A stretch of DNA of 44,353 nt, taken from Microcoleus asticus IPMA8. Its GTDB lineage: Bacteria > Cyanobacteriota > Cyanobacteriia > Cyanobacteriales > Microcoleaceae. A program made the translations under genes and the position numbers. Location: positions 1 through 44,353 of the forward strand of contig NZ_SRRZ01000059.1 in the NCBI RefSeq assembly GCF_013179805.1, read 5' to 3'. The notes beneath the pieces are model-generated. The model was not told the origin of the DNA, made no database searches, and was given only the letters and a program-made list of their open reading frames with translations. Shown piece by piece: positions 26,221 to 34,835 of this stretch (position 1 is the stretch's first letter; every line of letters starts with the position of its first letter).

Positions 26221-27072
26221 CTAGGCGACTGTGCGGGCTAGCAAGACGGGACATTTGGCGTAGACTCGCACGTAGTCTGATAGCGAATTTCCCAGGAGTC
26301 GATCGATATCCACAAAGCTTTTGGCAACGTTGGGCCGCCGATCCGGGGAACCGATCACCAACAAATCGGCATTCAAGTCGTCTGCAATCCGACAAATTTC
26401 TTCCCCAGGCTTGCCTGTAGCACTCACACAGCGGTAGCTAACTCCCATTTGTTTCGTTATTGCTACTGCTGGAGCCAATACCGAGTCTTTTTCAGCACTT
26501 GCTGTTGAATCTTCGGTGGATTTTCCCGTCAAATCTTTGGTGACGTGTACTAAAATTATCTCTCCGCCGCTGACTCCTTTGACCAAAGATAGCGCAAGCT
26601 GCAATGACTGTTTGGCAGCTTCTGATTTGTCGATCGCCACCATGACGCGCTTGAGTTTTTTGACGTAGATGTCGTCTTTTACTAACAGCATTGGTCTGGA
26701 TGTTAGCTGGAAAACGTACTGGCTGACTGAGTTTTCCAAAATCGATTGCAGCCGTCCGAGTCCCCGAGAACCCATAATTACTAAGTCGGATTTTTCTTCT
26801 TCTGCGACTTGGCAAACTGTTGTTTTCGGGTCTCCCTGTTTGAGCCGGGGATTGACTTTGCTGGGATCTATTTTCAAAGACTGGACTGCTTGTGCTAAAA
26901 TCCTGCCTCCTTCTTCCAACTTCTCGGCCATGCCATCGGAGGTTACTTGGGGCGGCACGACGTGCAAGACGGTGACAGAAGTTTGTTGCAAGGAAGGGAT
27001 GTCCATCAACATATTAAACATCTCTTCGCACAAGCCGCGACCGGCTACGGCTACTAAAATTTTTTCTATCAT
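26221..27072 (-). CDS. Universal stress protein, two Usp domains
   Basis: A 283-residue cytoplasmic protein made of two tandem UspA domains. Domain 1 (1-135) ends with the ATP-binding G-2x-G-9x-G(S/N) pattern in VIMGSRGLGRLQSILENSVS. Domain 2 (140-283) has VIGSPDRRPN followed by an inserted stretch and LLGNSLSDYV, so its ATP site is somewhat altered. Such tandem Usp proteins are common in cyanobacteria, where they bind adenine nucleotides during stress and light/dark change. The gene converges on psbM and shares its terminator. The thioesterase gene starts divergently 143 bp away. Confidence 0.9.
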   Translation of the reverse strand: MIEKILVAVAGRGLCEEMFNMLMDIPSLQQTSVTVLHVVPPQVTSDGMAEKLEEGGRILAQAVQSLKIDPSKVNPRLKQGDPKTTVCQVAEEEKSDLVIMGSRGLGRLQSILENSVSQYVFQLTSRPMLLVKDDIYVKKLKRVMVAIDKSEAAKQSLQLALSLVKGVSGGEIILVHVTKDLTGKSTEDSTASAEKDSVLAPAVAITKQMGVSYRCVSATGKPGEEICRIADDLNADLLVIGSPDRRPNVAKSFVDIDRLLGNSLSDYVRVYAKCPVLLARTVA

Positions 27073-27214
27073 AGTTTTGGCGGTAAAAATAGTTGAGTTT
27101 TCTTGTGCGACGCTCTAACTAGGGCGTTGGTACTCGAGTTGCTTAATGTCAAGCATAAGCCTGAAGTTTGCTTTATGATTTGTAGAAATGTAGCGTTTTG
27201 GAACAATTTGTAAC

Positions 27215-27709
27215 GTGTTAGAGAACGATCGAACTCAACCAGAACTCGCACCGACTGGTGCCATTCAAAATCGCCGCGGGATAGACTCTGAGGGCTGGTT
27301 TGAATATTTGGTGCGAGTGTACCCTCACCATACTGACTACAGCGGTGTGGTTTGGCACGGGACTTATCTGGCTTGGATGGAGGAAGCTAGGGTGGAAAGT
27401 TTGCGCTCTCTCGGCATCGAGTATGCAGACTGGGTGGCGCAGGGTTTGGAATTGCCCGTGGTGGAACTTTCGCTGCGCTACCACCGCTCTGTAAAAATGG
27501 GCCAATCTGTGGCAGTCAGAACGCGGATAGCTGCTAGCGAGGGTGTGCGGCTGCTTTGGGATTACGAAATTCGAGCGGCTGATACTCAGGAGTTATATGT
27601 GACAGCACAGGTAACTTTGGTTGGTGTCGATCGCGAGAAAGGTAAGATTATGCGTCAATTACCCCCAACAGTGCAGGCAGCTTTAGCAAAGTTGGCGATC
27701 AACCCTTAG
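27215..27709 (+). CDS. Hotdog-fold acyl-CoA thioesterase (4HBT/YbgC type)
   Basis: A 164-residue hotdog thioesterase starting at GTG 27215. The catalytic region HHTDYSGVVWHGTYLAWMEEAR (residues about 38-59) is the 4HBT/YbgC signature with the aspartate in HTDYSG. The LPVVELSLRYHRSVKMGQ strand follows. It should hydrolyse an acyl- or aroyl-CoA. DHNA-CoA hydrolase of phylloquinone synthesis belongs to the same fold, but motif details do not let me choose. About 25 N-terminal residues are non-conserved, so an internal start is possible. It is divergent from the Usp gene. Confidence 0.85.
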   Translation: MLENDRTQPELAPTGAIQNRRGIDSEGWFEYLVRVYPHHTDYSGVVWHGTYLAWMEEARVESLRSLGIEYADWVAQGLELPVVELSLRYHRSVKMGQSVAVRTRIAASEGVRLLWDYEIRAADTQELYVTAQVTLVGVDREKGKIMRQLPPTVQAALAKLAINP

Positions 27710-27723
27710 ACTTATCTATTAGA

Positions 27724-27797
27724 TCTCCCCAATAACTTTTGTGGAGCAGGCATCCTGGCTGCCTTTGACTGTATTTTTTGGAGATATCTATTGGGGG
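27724..27797. repeat. Inverted repeat element downstream of the thioesterase gene
   Basis: CCCCAATA near 27727 pairs with TATTGGGG near 27789, and ATCTCC pairs with GGAGAT, enclosing GGCATCCTGGCTGCC-like palindromic sequence. It may be a small MITE or a transcript-end structure. Confidence 0.45.
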
Positions 27798-27887
27798 TCA
27801 TGGCTCAAGTTTGTATAAGGTATTGTGCCCTCGCCGATGCCAGCCCCTTTTTCAAGATTTTGTTAGTACCTAAATTGCTCGTAGATT

Positions 27888-29036
27888 ATGATTAAAATTC
27901 TTGATTCTACCTTGAGAGAGGGAGAACAAACCCCTGGAGTTTATTTCGCACCTGAAACAAAGTTAAAAATTGCGGAGTTTTTAGACCACATAGGAGTTGA
28001 TATTATTGAAGCTGGCAATCCTGCTGTAGATAGCGAAATTGCTTTAGCCGTTACCCGCATTGCCAATGCTGGACTAAAAGCCAAAATAGGCGCTCATTCG
28101 CTGTGCCGAATAGATGATGTTAAAAAAGCCCTGGATTGTAATGTCAGCTTTTTAGGCGTGTTTTTTAGTGTATCCTCTCAACGATTGCAGTGCGACTATA
28201 ATATCTGTTTAGATGAAGCCCTAGATAAAATTGTGGAAGCAATAACTTATGCGAGAGAGCAGAATGATAGTTTATTGATTCGCTATACGCCGGAAGATAC
28301 AGTTCGCTCTCCTATGAAAAATGTGATTGAGGCAGCTAGTGCAGCAGTAAAGGCCGGAGCTAATATAATCAGCATAGCTGATACCACTGGATATACAACC
28401 CCATTTCAACAAAAACGTAGTATTTATTATTTTGTCAAAATCCTGAAGGAGGAACTAGCCAAACGAGAATTATATCCACAAATAGAAGTTCATTGCCACA
28501 ACGACCGAGGTTTAGCTTTAGCAAATGCCTTGGATGCCTACAGAGCGGGGATAGATATTATTGATGTCAGCGTGATGGGACTAGGGGAAAGAGCTGGTAT
28601 AGTGGATTTGGCTGAGTTACTAATAAATTTATCCGATCTTATTGAGGAGAAAAACTTTTGGAAACTAGAATATTTGAAAGATTTGTATAATTTGGTAAGC
28701 GAGTATTCTCATGTACCTATTTCTCCTCATCACCCTGCCGTGGGGAAAAATGCTTTTACCCATTATGCAGGTGTTCACGTTACGGCAATTGCAAAAGATG
28801 AGCGCCTATATCAAAGTTTAAATCCAGAATTTTTTGGAAGTAAAAGTAGTATTGCATTAGGGATGCAATCGGGATTGACTGCTGTAGAATTAGCTCTAAA
28901 GCAGATTGGCAGAGAGGAACTGGTTGAAAACAAATATTTAGTAGCTAAGATTCTTAAAGAAATTAAAGAAATGGCTAAAAGAGGAACCCAAATCGATATC
29001 GAGAAAGAATTGATAGAAATTGTTAATAATTGCTAA
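27888..29036 (+). CDS. Homocitrate/isopropylmalate synthase-like enzyme (DRE-TIM family)
   Basis: A 382-residue DRE-TIM metallolyase. The active-site start ILDSTLREGEQTPGVYF (residues 3-19) and the metal-binding HCHNDRGLALANA block are intact, as is GLGERAGIVDL. It matches the short NifV/homocitrate synthase and isopropylmalate-like enzymes lacking the regulatory LeuA dimer domain. It should condense acetyl-CoA with a 2-oxo acid; the acceptor is not visible. Nitrogen-fixation genes are absent nearby, so NifV is unlikely. A benzylmalate synthase role as for HphA in cyanobacterial homophenylalanine supply is one option. It is AT-rich with A/T-ending codons, unlike its left neighbours, and is followed 82 bp later by an exporter gene. 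Confidence 0.85.
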   Translation: MIKILDSTLREGEQTPGVYFAPETKLKIAEFLDHIGVDIIEAGNPAVDSEIALAVTRIANAGLKAKIGAHSLCRIDDVKKALDCNVSFLGVFFSVSSQRLQCDYNICLDEALDKIVEAITYAREQNDSLLIRYTPEDTVRSPMKNVIEAASAAVKAGANIISIADTTGYTTPFQQKRSIYYFVKILKEELAKRELYPQIEVHCHNDRGLALANALDAYRAGIDIIDVSVMGLGERAGIVDLAELLINLSDLIEEKNFWKLEYLKDLYNLVSEYSHVPISPHHPAVGKNAFTHYAGVHVTAIAKDERLYQSLNPEFFGSKSSIALGMQSGLTAVELALKQIGREELVENKYLVAKILKEIKEMAKRGTQIDIEKELIEIVNNC

Positions 29037-29118
29037 TTTAACAGTAGCACCTACCAGTAAAAAATGTTATATTTTGGATGATTTCAGAATAATACCCACC
29101 TCTCCCTAGATAGTAATA

Positions 29119-30582
29119 ATGTCAACAACGCCAGCAGAAAACTCTAACGAATTAAGGCAAGAAGAGAAGAAAACATCTGAAAAATGGTGGACTACAGTTG
29201 GTATTGGTATTGGTGTATTCATTTTTGCTTTGGATGTGTATATAGTTAACTTGGCTTTGCCAGTTATGGTGGAATCTCTCCATACGAGTTTTGCCACGAG
29301 TCAATGGATAGTTTTAAGTTACTTGCTGGCGATCGCCATATTTGTAATATTGGTATCAAAATTAGGTGATATCTGGAACAAGAAGCGATTGTACATTATT
29401 GGCTTAACAATCTTTACGATCAGTTCGCTATTGTGTGGAATGGCGCCAAATGTCGGGTTTTTAATAGCGTTTCGAGGATTGCAAGGAATAGGTGCTGCGT
29501 TTTTATCTGGCTTGGGAACTGCGATGATTGTGGAGGCATTTCCAGCGGCAGAGCGGGGACTGGGACTAGGTATTAGAGCGGGAATTTACGGAATGGGGAT
29601 TACCTTGGGGCCCATAGTAGGAGGACTGCTGATGAGTGTGGGAGGCTGGCCTTTAATTTTCTGGGTGAATGTTCCGATTGGGATTTTTGCCATTTTAATT
29701 GTGGCTTGTTTTGTACCGAATTCTGCGATTAGTGGAAACCCCGAAAACTTTGATATCATCGGTACGCTGGTATTGACCATCGTCTTAACTTCTTTTATTC
29801 TTGGCATTACCCTATTACAGAAGGGTAATTCTTATATTGCCATAAATATGCTGGGTTTTTCTGTCGTCAGCTTGATTGGCTTTTTATGGTTTGAATCCCG
29901 AATAGCAGCACCAATGATAGAATTGAAAATATTTCAATCCGTAGAGTTTAGCCTGGGCTTAACGCTACGTTTTATTGCAAATTTCGCGATCGCAGGTGTC
30001 ATCTTTATCCTTCCTTTTTTCTTCACTTTCCTTGAACACTATTCAACTCAAAAATCTGGTTTTTTAATGGTAGTACCGTCACTTCTGATTGTGACGACTG
30101 CGCCTATTGCGGGTATTCTTTCCGACCGTTTTGGCACGCAGCTAATTACTTTAATTGGTCTAGTATTTATGGCAATTGGATGTTTTTTAATCAGCAGATT
30201 TGATACTGAATTAACTGTTATCAAGTATATCTTGGGGATTATTCCCTATGGCGTAGGAGTGGCGATGTTCAACTCTCCTAACAATAGCTCTATTATGGGA
30301 GCAGCACCAAAAGAGCGATTAGGTATTGCTTCGGGATTGTTGTCATTTTCGCGGATATTAGGGCAGATGCTGGGAGTACCAATAGTAGGTGCTTTGTTTT
30401 TCTTTACCACAAGTTTTAGCGCTAATTTTGCACCGAATATCGATATTAGCAATGCGCCTGTACAAGCATTACTTTTTGCTACACATACTACTTTTTTGGT
30501 GCTTGGGGTTTTATTAATAGTTTCGACAATGTTTGCAACTTTGTTTTGGTGGAGAGAAAATAAAAAAGTGGCTATCCTCTAA
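29119..30582 (+). CDS. MFS drug/metabolite exporter, DHA2 (EmrB/QacA) type, 14 TM
   Basis: A 487-residue transporter with about 14 transmembrane segments. Motif A-like LGDIWNKKRLYIIG comes after TM2, motif C-like GIYGMGITLGPIVGGLL in TM5 and the D1 motif ALDVYIVNLALPVM in TM1, which is typical of the DHA2 family. It pumps drugs or metabolites out by proton antiport. It follows the homocitrate-synthase-like gene on the same strand and shares its low G+C, so the two may be one transferred unit making and exporting a small acid. A terminator hairpin overlaps its stop codon. Confidence 0.9.
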   Translation: MSTTPAENSNELRQEEKKTSEKWWTTVGIGIGVFIFALDVYIVNLALPVMVESLHTSFATSQWIVLSYLLAIAIFVILVSKLGDIWNKKRLYIIGLTIFTISSLLCGMAPNVGFLIAFRGLQGIGAAFLSGLGTAMIVEAFPAAERGLGLGIRAGIYGMGITLGPIVGGLLMSVGGWPLIFWVNVPIGIFAILIVACFVPNSAISGNPENFDIIGTLVLTIVLTSFILGITLLQKGNSYIAINMLGFSVVSLIGFLWFESRIAAPMIELKIFQSVEFSLGLTLRFIANFAIAGVIFILPFFFTFLEHYSTQKSGFLMVVPSLLIVTTAPIAGILSDRFGTQLITLIGLVFMAIGCFLISRFDTELTVIKYILGIIPYGVGVAMFNSPNNSSIMGAAPKERLGIASGLLSFSRILGQMLGVPIVGALFFFTTSFSANFAPNIDISNAPVQALLFATHTTFLVLGVLLIVSTMFATLFWWRENKKVAIL

Positions 30583-30617
30583 AAATCATTGGCTGTTGAT
30601 TTTAGTGAGGATTTTTT
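30576..30617 (+). terminator. Terminator of the MFS gene
   Basis: CCTC-TAAAAATCA pairs with TGATTTTAGTGAGG with a small bulge and is followed by a T6 run. It overlaps the MFS stop codon. Confidence 0.7.
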
Positions 30618-30621
30618 ATGT

Positions 30622-31052
30622 TTAATTCAGTTCTAATTGCTCACTTCCCAGGGATTGCAGCCCTTTCTTTTTCATCATTTGAAAAATGTTGTAAAATCCG
30701 TTAGCGCGGGAAGGTATCAAACTCACATTCAATCCCGTGTCTTGAATAAAATCTGGGGTAATGCTGACAATTTCAGCAGGCGTTAATCCGCTCAAATCTT
30801 CCACCAGCAAGCCAACTAATCCTTTGACTAACTGAGCGTCTGAATTGCCTTGATACAAAACTTTTCCGTCTGCCAAATTTGCAGTAATATAAACTTGCGA
30901 CACGCAGCCAGAAACTTTGTTTTCAGGCAGTGTATCGCTTTCGGGAAATGCTGGGAGTCTCTTGGCATACCACAGCATTTGTTAGTAGCGCTGTTTCGGA
31001 TCGGAATGTCGCTGAAAGCGCTGGACGATTTTAGCTAGGGGTGCGGGTAGCG
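30622..31052 (-). pseudogene. Broken second copy of sufE
   Basis: A near-copy of the intact sufE at 34836-35282 in the same orientation. Relative to it, the codon after QRY (Glu29) has become TAA (minus strand CGC TAC TAA CAA ATG), and the sequence stops at 31052 within the fifth or so codon, where it is fused to an fecD fragment. The part after the nonsense codon is open for 118 codons and still holds the active-site cysteine in SGCVSQ. The C-terminal tail differs (KKKGLQSLGSEQLELN). A shortened product from ATG 30978 would lack the first helix, so I call it a pseudogene. Confidence 0.85.
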
Positions 31053-31054
31053 TC

Positions 31055-31407
31055 GATCGATAAATTTGCTTCCTTTGGGTGACGATTTAGCTGTTGGTTT
31101 GGGGGTTTCGCTGGTACGATCGCGCTTATTGATTGGGGGTGTTGCTACTTTGCTAGCTGCGAGTGCTGTCATCATCGGCGGATTGATTGGTTTTGTGGGA
31201 TTGGTTGTGCCTCACGGGGTGCGTTTGTTGGTTGGTAATGATTATCGGTTTGTGTTGCCGATGAGTGCGATCGGCGGTGCTTGGGTGTTGACTTTTGCGG
31301 ATTTTTTGGCTCGTTTGGGTGCGGTAGAATTGCCTGTGGGTACGGTTACGGCTTTGTTGGGTTCTCCGCTGTTTGTCTGGCTGCTTTATCGGCGTTCTAG
31401 TCAGTAG
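31055..31407 (+). pseudogene. 3' fragment of an fecD-type permease gene (second copy)
   Basis: About 117 codons, almost identical to the last third of the intact permease at 36701-37053. Only a few replacements (for example S to I and L to M) are visible. It starts at the fusion point with the sufE copy (gatcgataaatttgct) and has no start of its own. The polypurine stretch ggaagaagg follows at once as in the intact locus. Confidence 0.9.
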
Positions 31408-31862
31408 GAAAGAAGGAAGAAGGAAGAGGGAAGAAGGAAAATGAAAAAAATCAAATGTTAGGCTTTTGTTATTTCTTATTTTTCCCCTATTTTGAATTCC
31501 TTATTTTTATTTTTCAAGTCTCAACTTTCAAATCTCAATGCTTAAGGCTCAATTCCCAATTACTAAAATACAATGTCTTTAGAAATTAAAAAATTAACTG
31601 GAGGTTACTTGGATTATTTGCTGACTCAGCATATCGAGATTATTCCTCATATTGTGGATTTGCTGCATTAATGGGGCTTGCAGGGTGCGGATGGCGGACC
31701 TTACCTGTAAACAAAAGGTATTTGTAAATAAATATAAATTGTTGAACCAAGTTAATACAGGCTTGCAAGTTGTGATAGCTTTGAGTAAGATAGCGATTTA
31801 TTGAAGTCCATTTTTTGGGCAAGCATCAAGATTAATCAATTTATATCAATTAGATACAACAA
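31408..31862. other. Decayed intergenic and ATPase-start remnant before the coiled-coil gene
   Basis: It contains a short ggaagaagg polypurine tract (31408-31440), AT-rich DNA, the fecE start fragment at 31573-31671, and about 190 bp of unassigned AT-rich sequence with no recognisable gene. Confidence 0.6.
31573..31671 (+). pseudogene. 5' stub of an fecE-type ATPase gene (second copy)
   Basis: The first 12 codons (MSLEIKKLTGGY) match the start of the intact ATPase at 37216 (MSLEIQNLTGGY). The frame then runs into unrelated sequence LDYLLTQHIEIIPHIV and stops at 31671. The Walker A and everything after are missing. It is the third member, in order, of the decayed sufE-fecD-fecE block. Confidence 0.8.
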
Positions 31863-32795
31863 ATGGAAGCATTACTTTTATTAATAGGATTTGGAGCAGG
31901 GGCCTTAGTCTGCTGGCTAATTTTGAATAAGCGAAATTCCCGCAATTTGGTGCGTATGCAGGGTTCGGAGGAAGCCATCTCGAATTTAGAGGCTCAGTTG
32001 GATTCCAGGAATTTGGAATTGCGGCAAAAGATGCAGGATGAAAATCAGCTAAATTCTGAATTGTCCGAGTTGCAAAGTCGGTTGGAAACTGTGACTCGCG
32101 AGCAAGATTTTTTAAATAATCGAGTGTCGGAAATGGAAGAATTTTTGGGAGGAATTGCCCAGGAGCGATCGCAAATTGATTCTCTGATTGCTGAGCTGCA
32201 GTTAGAAAATTCTCAACAAGCTGAGTCGCAGTTAGCAGAAGTGGCAGAACTTCAATATCAGTTAGAAGTTGCGGAGCAGGAGCGATCGCAGCTTAACGAT
32301 CAATTGCTGGAAATGCAAGCAGAGTTAGAGGCGGTTGATGCAGAACGTTCTCAATTTCACGCTCTGCTGTCTGAATTTGAGAGTCAGTTGCAAACTGCTA
32401 GTCAAACCAGATTGCAGCTACAAAACCAGTTGTTGGAATTTCAAATTAAGTTCGATCGCTCGATTGAAGAGGGGGAGGAACTTCAGTCTCAACTTTCGGG
32501 CGTGCAAGCTCAACAGGAAGTAGTCGAAAAAGAGCGATCGCAACTGCAATCGGAATTAGAAACAGCTAACAGAGAGCGATCGTACCTTTACTCTCAAATC
32601 TCGGAATTTCAAAATCAAATCTATATAGCTAATCAGGCTCAAAATCAACTGCAATCTCAAGTAGCGGAATTAGAAAATCACTTAGAAACCGTCTATCAAG
32701 AACGCTTGCAGCTAAATTCGCAGCTCTCCGAATTGCAAACCAACTCCCCAGCGGGCGAGCAAGAATCTCAAGAACCTGAAGTAGAGCCAAATTGA
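31863..32795 (+). CDS. Membrane-anchored long coiled-coil protein
   Basis: A 310-residue protein. One transmembrane helix at the N-terminus (residues about 2-21, LLLLIGFGAGALVCWLIL) is followed by a short basic stop-transfer, then about 270 residues of continuous heptads rich in E, Q, L and S, with a repeating pattern QERSQLNDQLxEMQ/ELQ every 28-29 residues. No cysteine or enzyme motif. The C-terminal 15 residues are acidic. It could be a scaffold in cell division, motility or envelope structure, but no function can be named. It lies between the decayed and intact copies of the uptake block. Confidence 0.8.
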   Translation: MEALLLLIGFGAGALVCWLILNKRNSRNLVRMQGSEEAISNLEAQLDSRNLELRQKMQDENQLNSELSELQSRLETVTREQDFLNNRVSEMEEFLGGIAQERSQIDSLIAELQLENSQQAESQLAEVAELQYQLEVAEQERSQLNDQLLEMQAELEAVDAERSQFHALLSEFESQLQTASQTRLQLQNQLLEFQIKFDRSIEEGEELQSQLSGVQAQQEVVEKERSQLQSELETANRERSYLYSQISEFQNQIYIANQAQNQLQSQVAELENHLETVYQERLQLNSQLSELQTNSPAGEQESQEPEVEPN

Positions 32796-32870
32796 CGAGA
32801 AATCAAAGATAGGACAAAAGTCCTTGCTACAAACTTTAGAATAGTTATGCCATGAGACATAATATTACTC

Positions 32871-33938
32871 CTAAATTCCTAACAATAGAGCTGGATTTTC
32901 CTTCATCATTAAATCTATTTCGTGTTGAGAAATGCCTTCCTCTAGCAATTTTTTCACAAATAACTTGTAGCCTTCTGCGGGTAAAGGATCGGGTTTTCTG
33001 CCCAAATCTGTGCTCGTAACAAAATGCTCGGCTCCGATTAGTTTAATCGCTGCTGCCATCTTACTAATAGAAACTTGATGCCAGTTTTTGTGTCCCTCGT
33101 CAGCAGCATTTTTTCCCATCAAATCGTTAACAAATGCTAGTTCTAGAAAAGCTCCCATCTGGGCGGCTCTTTGCATATTTTCTAAGGACAAACCGGGTAC
33201 ATCTGCCATTGCGTGGGTAATCAGGATGTTCTTAATGTTGAGAAGGTTGGCTTCAGTGACAACCGCCATCACTTCTTCTGAGGAAATATGACCGGTTTCC
33301 AATACCAAATTCTCTTTTGCTACAATCTTCAACACCGCTGCTGTTTGCGGTAAAACATTGCCATTTTCCGCAACTTTAATCCCAATTTCCGACTTGTGAA
33401 AAACCTGCAAGTGATGCTCAGCATCAACCGTTGGCAGCCACACTATTTTACCGTATTTGCCACCGATGCGGTGCATTGCTTCTACAGCCTCGGGATTAAT
33501 GCCACCGACAGCATAATTGAGAACGACTCCCCCGAAAACTTGGATTTCTGGTACTATTTTATTCACCAAAACTGCCCGCGCTGCTGTGCTGGCATAATGA
33601 TTTTTCAATACAACAGCTTTCATGTGCGATCGCGCCGCTGACTTAGCTACCTCAAAATCGTCTAAGCTGCGGGGAATCACATCAGGAGAAGAATGGATGT
33701 GAAAGTCGATCGCACCTTCAATAATACTCTCTTGTGAGTTAGCAAACGGCGGCTCTCCTACAGCATACAGTGGCAAAGGAAAGGAAGAGAAAACCAGCCA
33801 AAATACCGCTGTTATTCTGATGATATAAACCGCCAAATAGTAAACCGCCGAATAGAATTCGGGGCTACAAAAACGAAGTCCGCCTGCGCGGACGGAAGAA
33901 TTGGATTTAAATAATTTATAGAAAAGATTGAAGCGCAT
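32871..33938 (-). CDS. DUF6282-family amidohydrolase-like protein, exported
   Basis: Up to 355 residues. The core (residues about 75-355) has DFHIHSSPDVIPRS, AVVLKNHYASTAA, LETGHISSEEV, ILITHAMADVPG and VTSTDLGRKPDPLPAEGY, a metal-dependent TIM-barrel hydrolase pattern with D-x-H-x-H, lysine, histidines and a late aspartate, as in DUF6282 proteins. A hydrophobic segment (ITAVFWLVFSSFPLPLYAVG) serves as signal or anchor. The frame opens at 33938, overlapping the upstream hydrolase gene by 23 bp, but codons 15-32 fall inside an interspersed repeat (33857-33893). The true start may be later, for example a TTG near 33839. The substrate is unknown. Confidence 0.8.
   Translation of the reverse strand: MRFNLFYKLFKSNSSVRAGGLRFCSPEFYSAVYYLAVYIIRITAVFWLVFSSFPLPLYAVGEPPFANSQESIIEGAIDFHIHSSPDVIPRSLDDFEVAKSAARSHMKAVVLKNHYASTAARAVLVNKIVPEIQVFGGVVLNYAVGGINPEAVEAMHRIGGKYGKIVWLPTVDAEHHLQVFHKSEIGIKVAENGNVLPQTAAVLKIVAKENLVLETGHISSEEVMAVVTEANLLNIKNILITHAMADVPGLSLENMQRAAQMGAFLELAFVNDLMGKNAADEGHKNWHQVSISKMAAAIKLIGAEHFVTSTDLGRKPDPLPAEGYKLFVKKLLEEGISQHEIDLMMKENPALLLGI
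33857..33893. repeat. Interspersed repeat with GTCCGC-CTGC-GCGGAC palindrome, copy A
   Basis: The unit gaattcggggctacaaaaac plus gaagtccgcctgcgcggac. Related copies are at 41431-41482 and 42534-42572. This one lies inside the open frame of the DUF6282 gene start. Confidence 0.7.
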
Positions 33939-34821
33939 TTGCTAAAGCTTCTGCATTCTCTTCGTGCATACCCAATGAACCGGGAATAACTCGCGATTCA
34001 ACACCCGGTAATTCCGTTAATGCTTCCATTTCAGTCTTGGATTTGGGCGGCGCATTTTCAGCAATTACAACCATCACCGGCACTGCTAACTGTTGAAATT
34101 GATCTGTAAATTCCGATCGCACTTTTGCCGGATCTAAACCACCAGTCACGAAGGCGGCGGAACCGTACCGAGCACCTGGTTTTTGCGTCACTTGCCATTT
34201 GCTTTGGATGAAATCAGTCGTGACTTTTTCAGCATCGACATAGACGTGACGGCGGTACATGAGACTGAGGAATGACGGCGCAGTGTTCAGTTTGTAAAGG
34301 AATTGACCGATTAAGGGCGATCGTACTAATTCTCTCACGATTCCATGCCACCCGCTTTGCTGTTTTCTCATCGTCGGCAAAGGCCCGCGCCAAGTCGGCG
34401 CAGCTAACACAATCTTTGACCATACATTGGGCTTTGATTGCGCTAATTGCATCGCATAACCCGCAGCGTGACCTGCTGCAACTACAGCAACCGGACTATT
34501 AAAAATTGCCTCAACAAAATCCTTGAGAAATTGATGGTATAATTGCGGTTGATAGTCGGTTCGCGGGCGATCAGATTCGCCAAAACCCGGCCAATCTAAG
34601 CTCACAACTTGAAATTTAGGAGCTAAGAATTCTGCTAAAGGACGCATTTCTTCTCGCGTCGAAACCGTACTGAAAGCAGGCAGCAGCAATACAGGATTTC
34701 CCTGTCCTCTGGTTTCGTAAATAACTTTGATTTGCGTTTCTTTCCAATTCCAGAGATATTCTTGAACTGCGGCGGGATAGTTGCCAGAACCTAATTTTGT
34801 TAAATCTGTAGTTTGAGTCAT
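33916..34821 (-). CDS. Alpha/beta-hydrolase fold protein with alanine at the nucleophile position
   Basis: A 301-residue alpha/beta hydrolase-fold protein: oxyanion-hole region LLLPAFSTVSTREEMRPLA, DWPGFGESDRP strand, nucleophile elbow VVAAGHAAGYAMQ (115-127), late-acid region MVVIAENAPP and a histidine in GSLGMHEENAE. The elbow reads G-H-A119-A-G, so the usual serine (G-x-S-x-G) is alanine, confirmed by the GCT codon. It may be a non-hydrolytic member or use another chemistry. It is 14 bp after sufE and overlaps the DUF6282 frame, so it is the middle gene of a three-gene operon. No signal peptide. Confidence 0.85.
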   Translation of the reverse strand: MTQTTDLTKLGSGNYPAAVQEYLWNWKETQIKVIYETRGQGNPVLLLPAFSTVSTREEMRPLAEFLAPKFQVVSLDWPGFGESDRPRTDYQPQLYHQFLKDFVEAIFNSPVAVVAAGHAAGYAMQLAQSKPNVWSKIVLAAPTWRGPLPTMRKQQSGWHGIVRELVRSPLIGQFLYKLNTAPSFLSLMYRRHVYVDAEKVTTDFIQSKWQVTQKPGARYGSAAFVTGGLDPAKVRSEFTDQFQQLAVPVMVVIAENAPPKSKTEMEALTELPGVESRVIPGSLGMHEENAEALANALQSFL

Positions 34822-34835
34822 GGCTGTTTATTCTT

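Noticed and set aside
27888..29036. Naming the DRE-TIM gene nifV
   Set aside because: No nitrogen-fixation gene in the window; family motifs do not separate homocitrate from other condensations.
31640..31822. A 60-codon minus-strand frame (MPKKWTSINRYLTQSYHNLQ) as a possible transposase tail
   Set aside because: It faintly recalls insertion-sequence proteins, but I could not name a family or find inverted ends.
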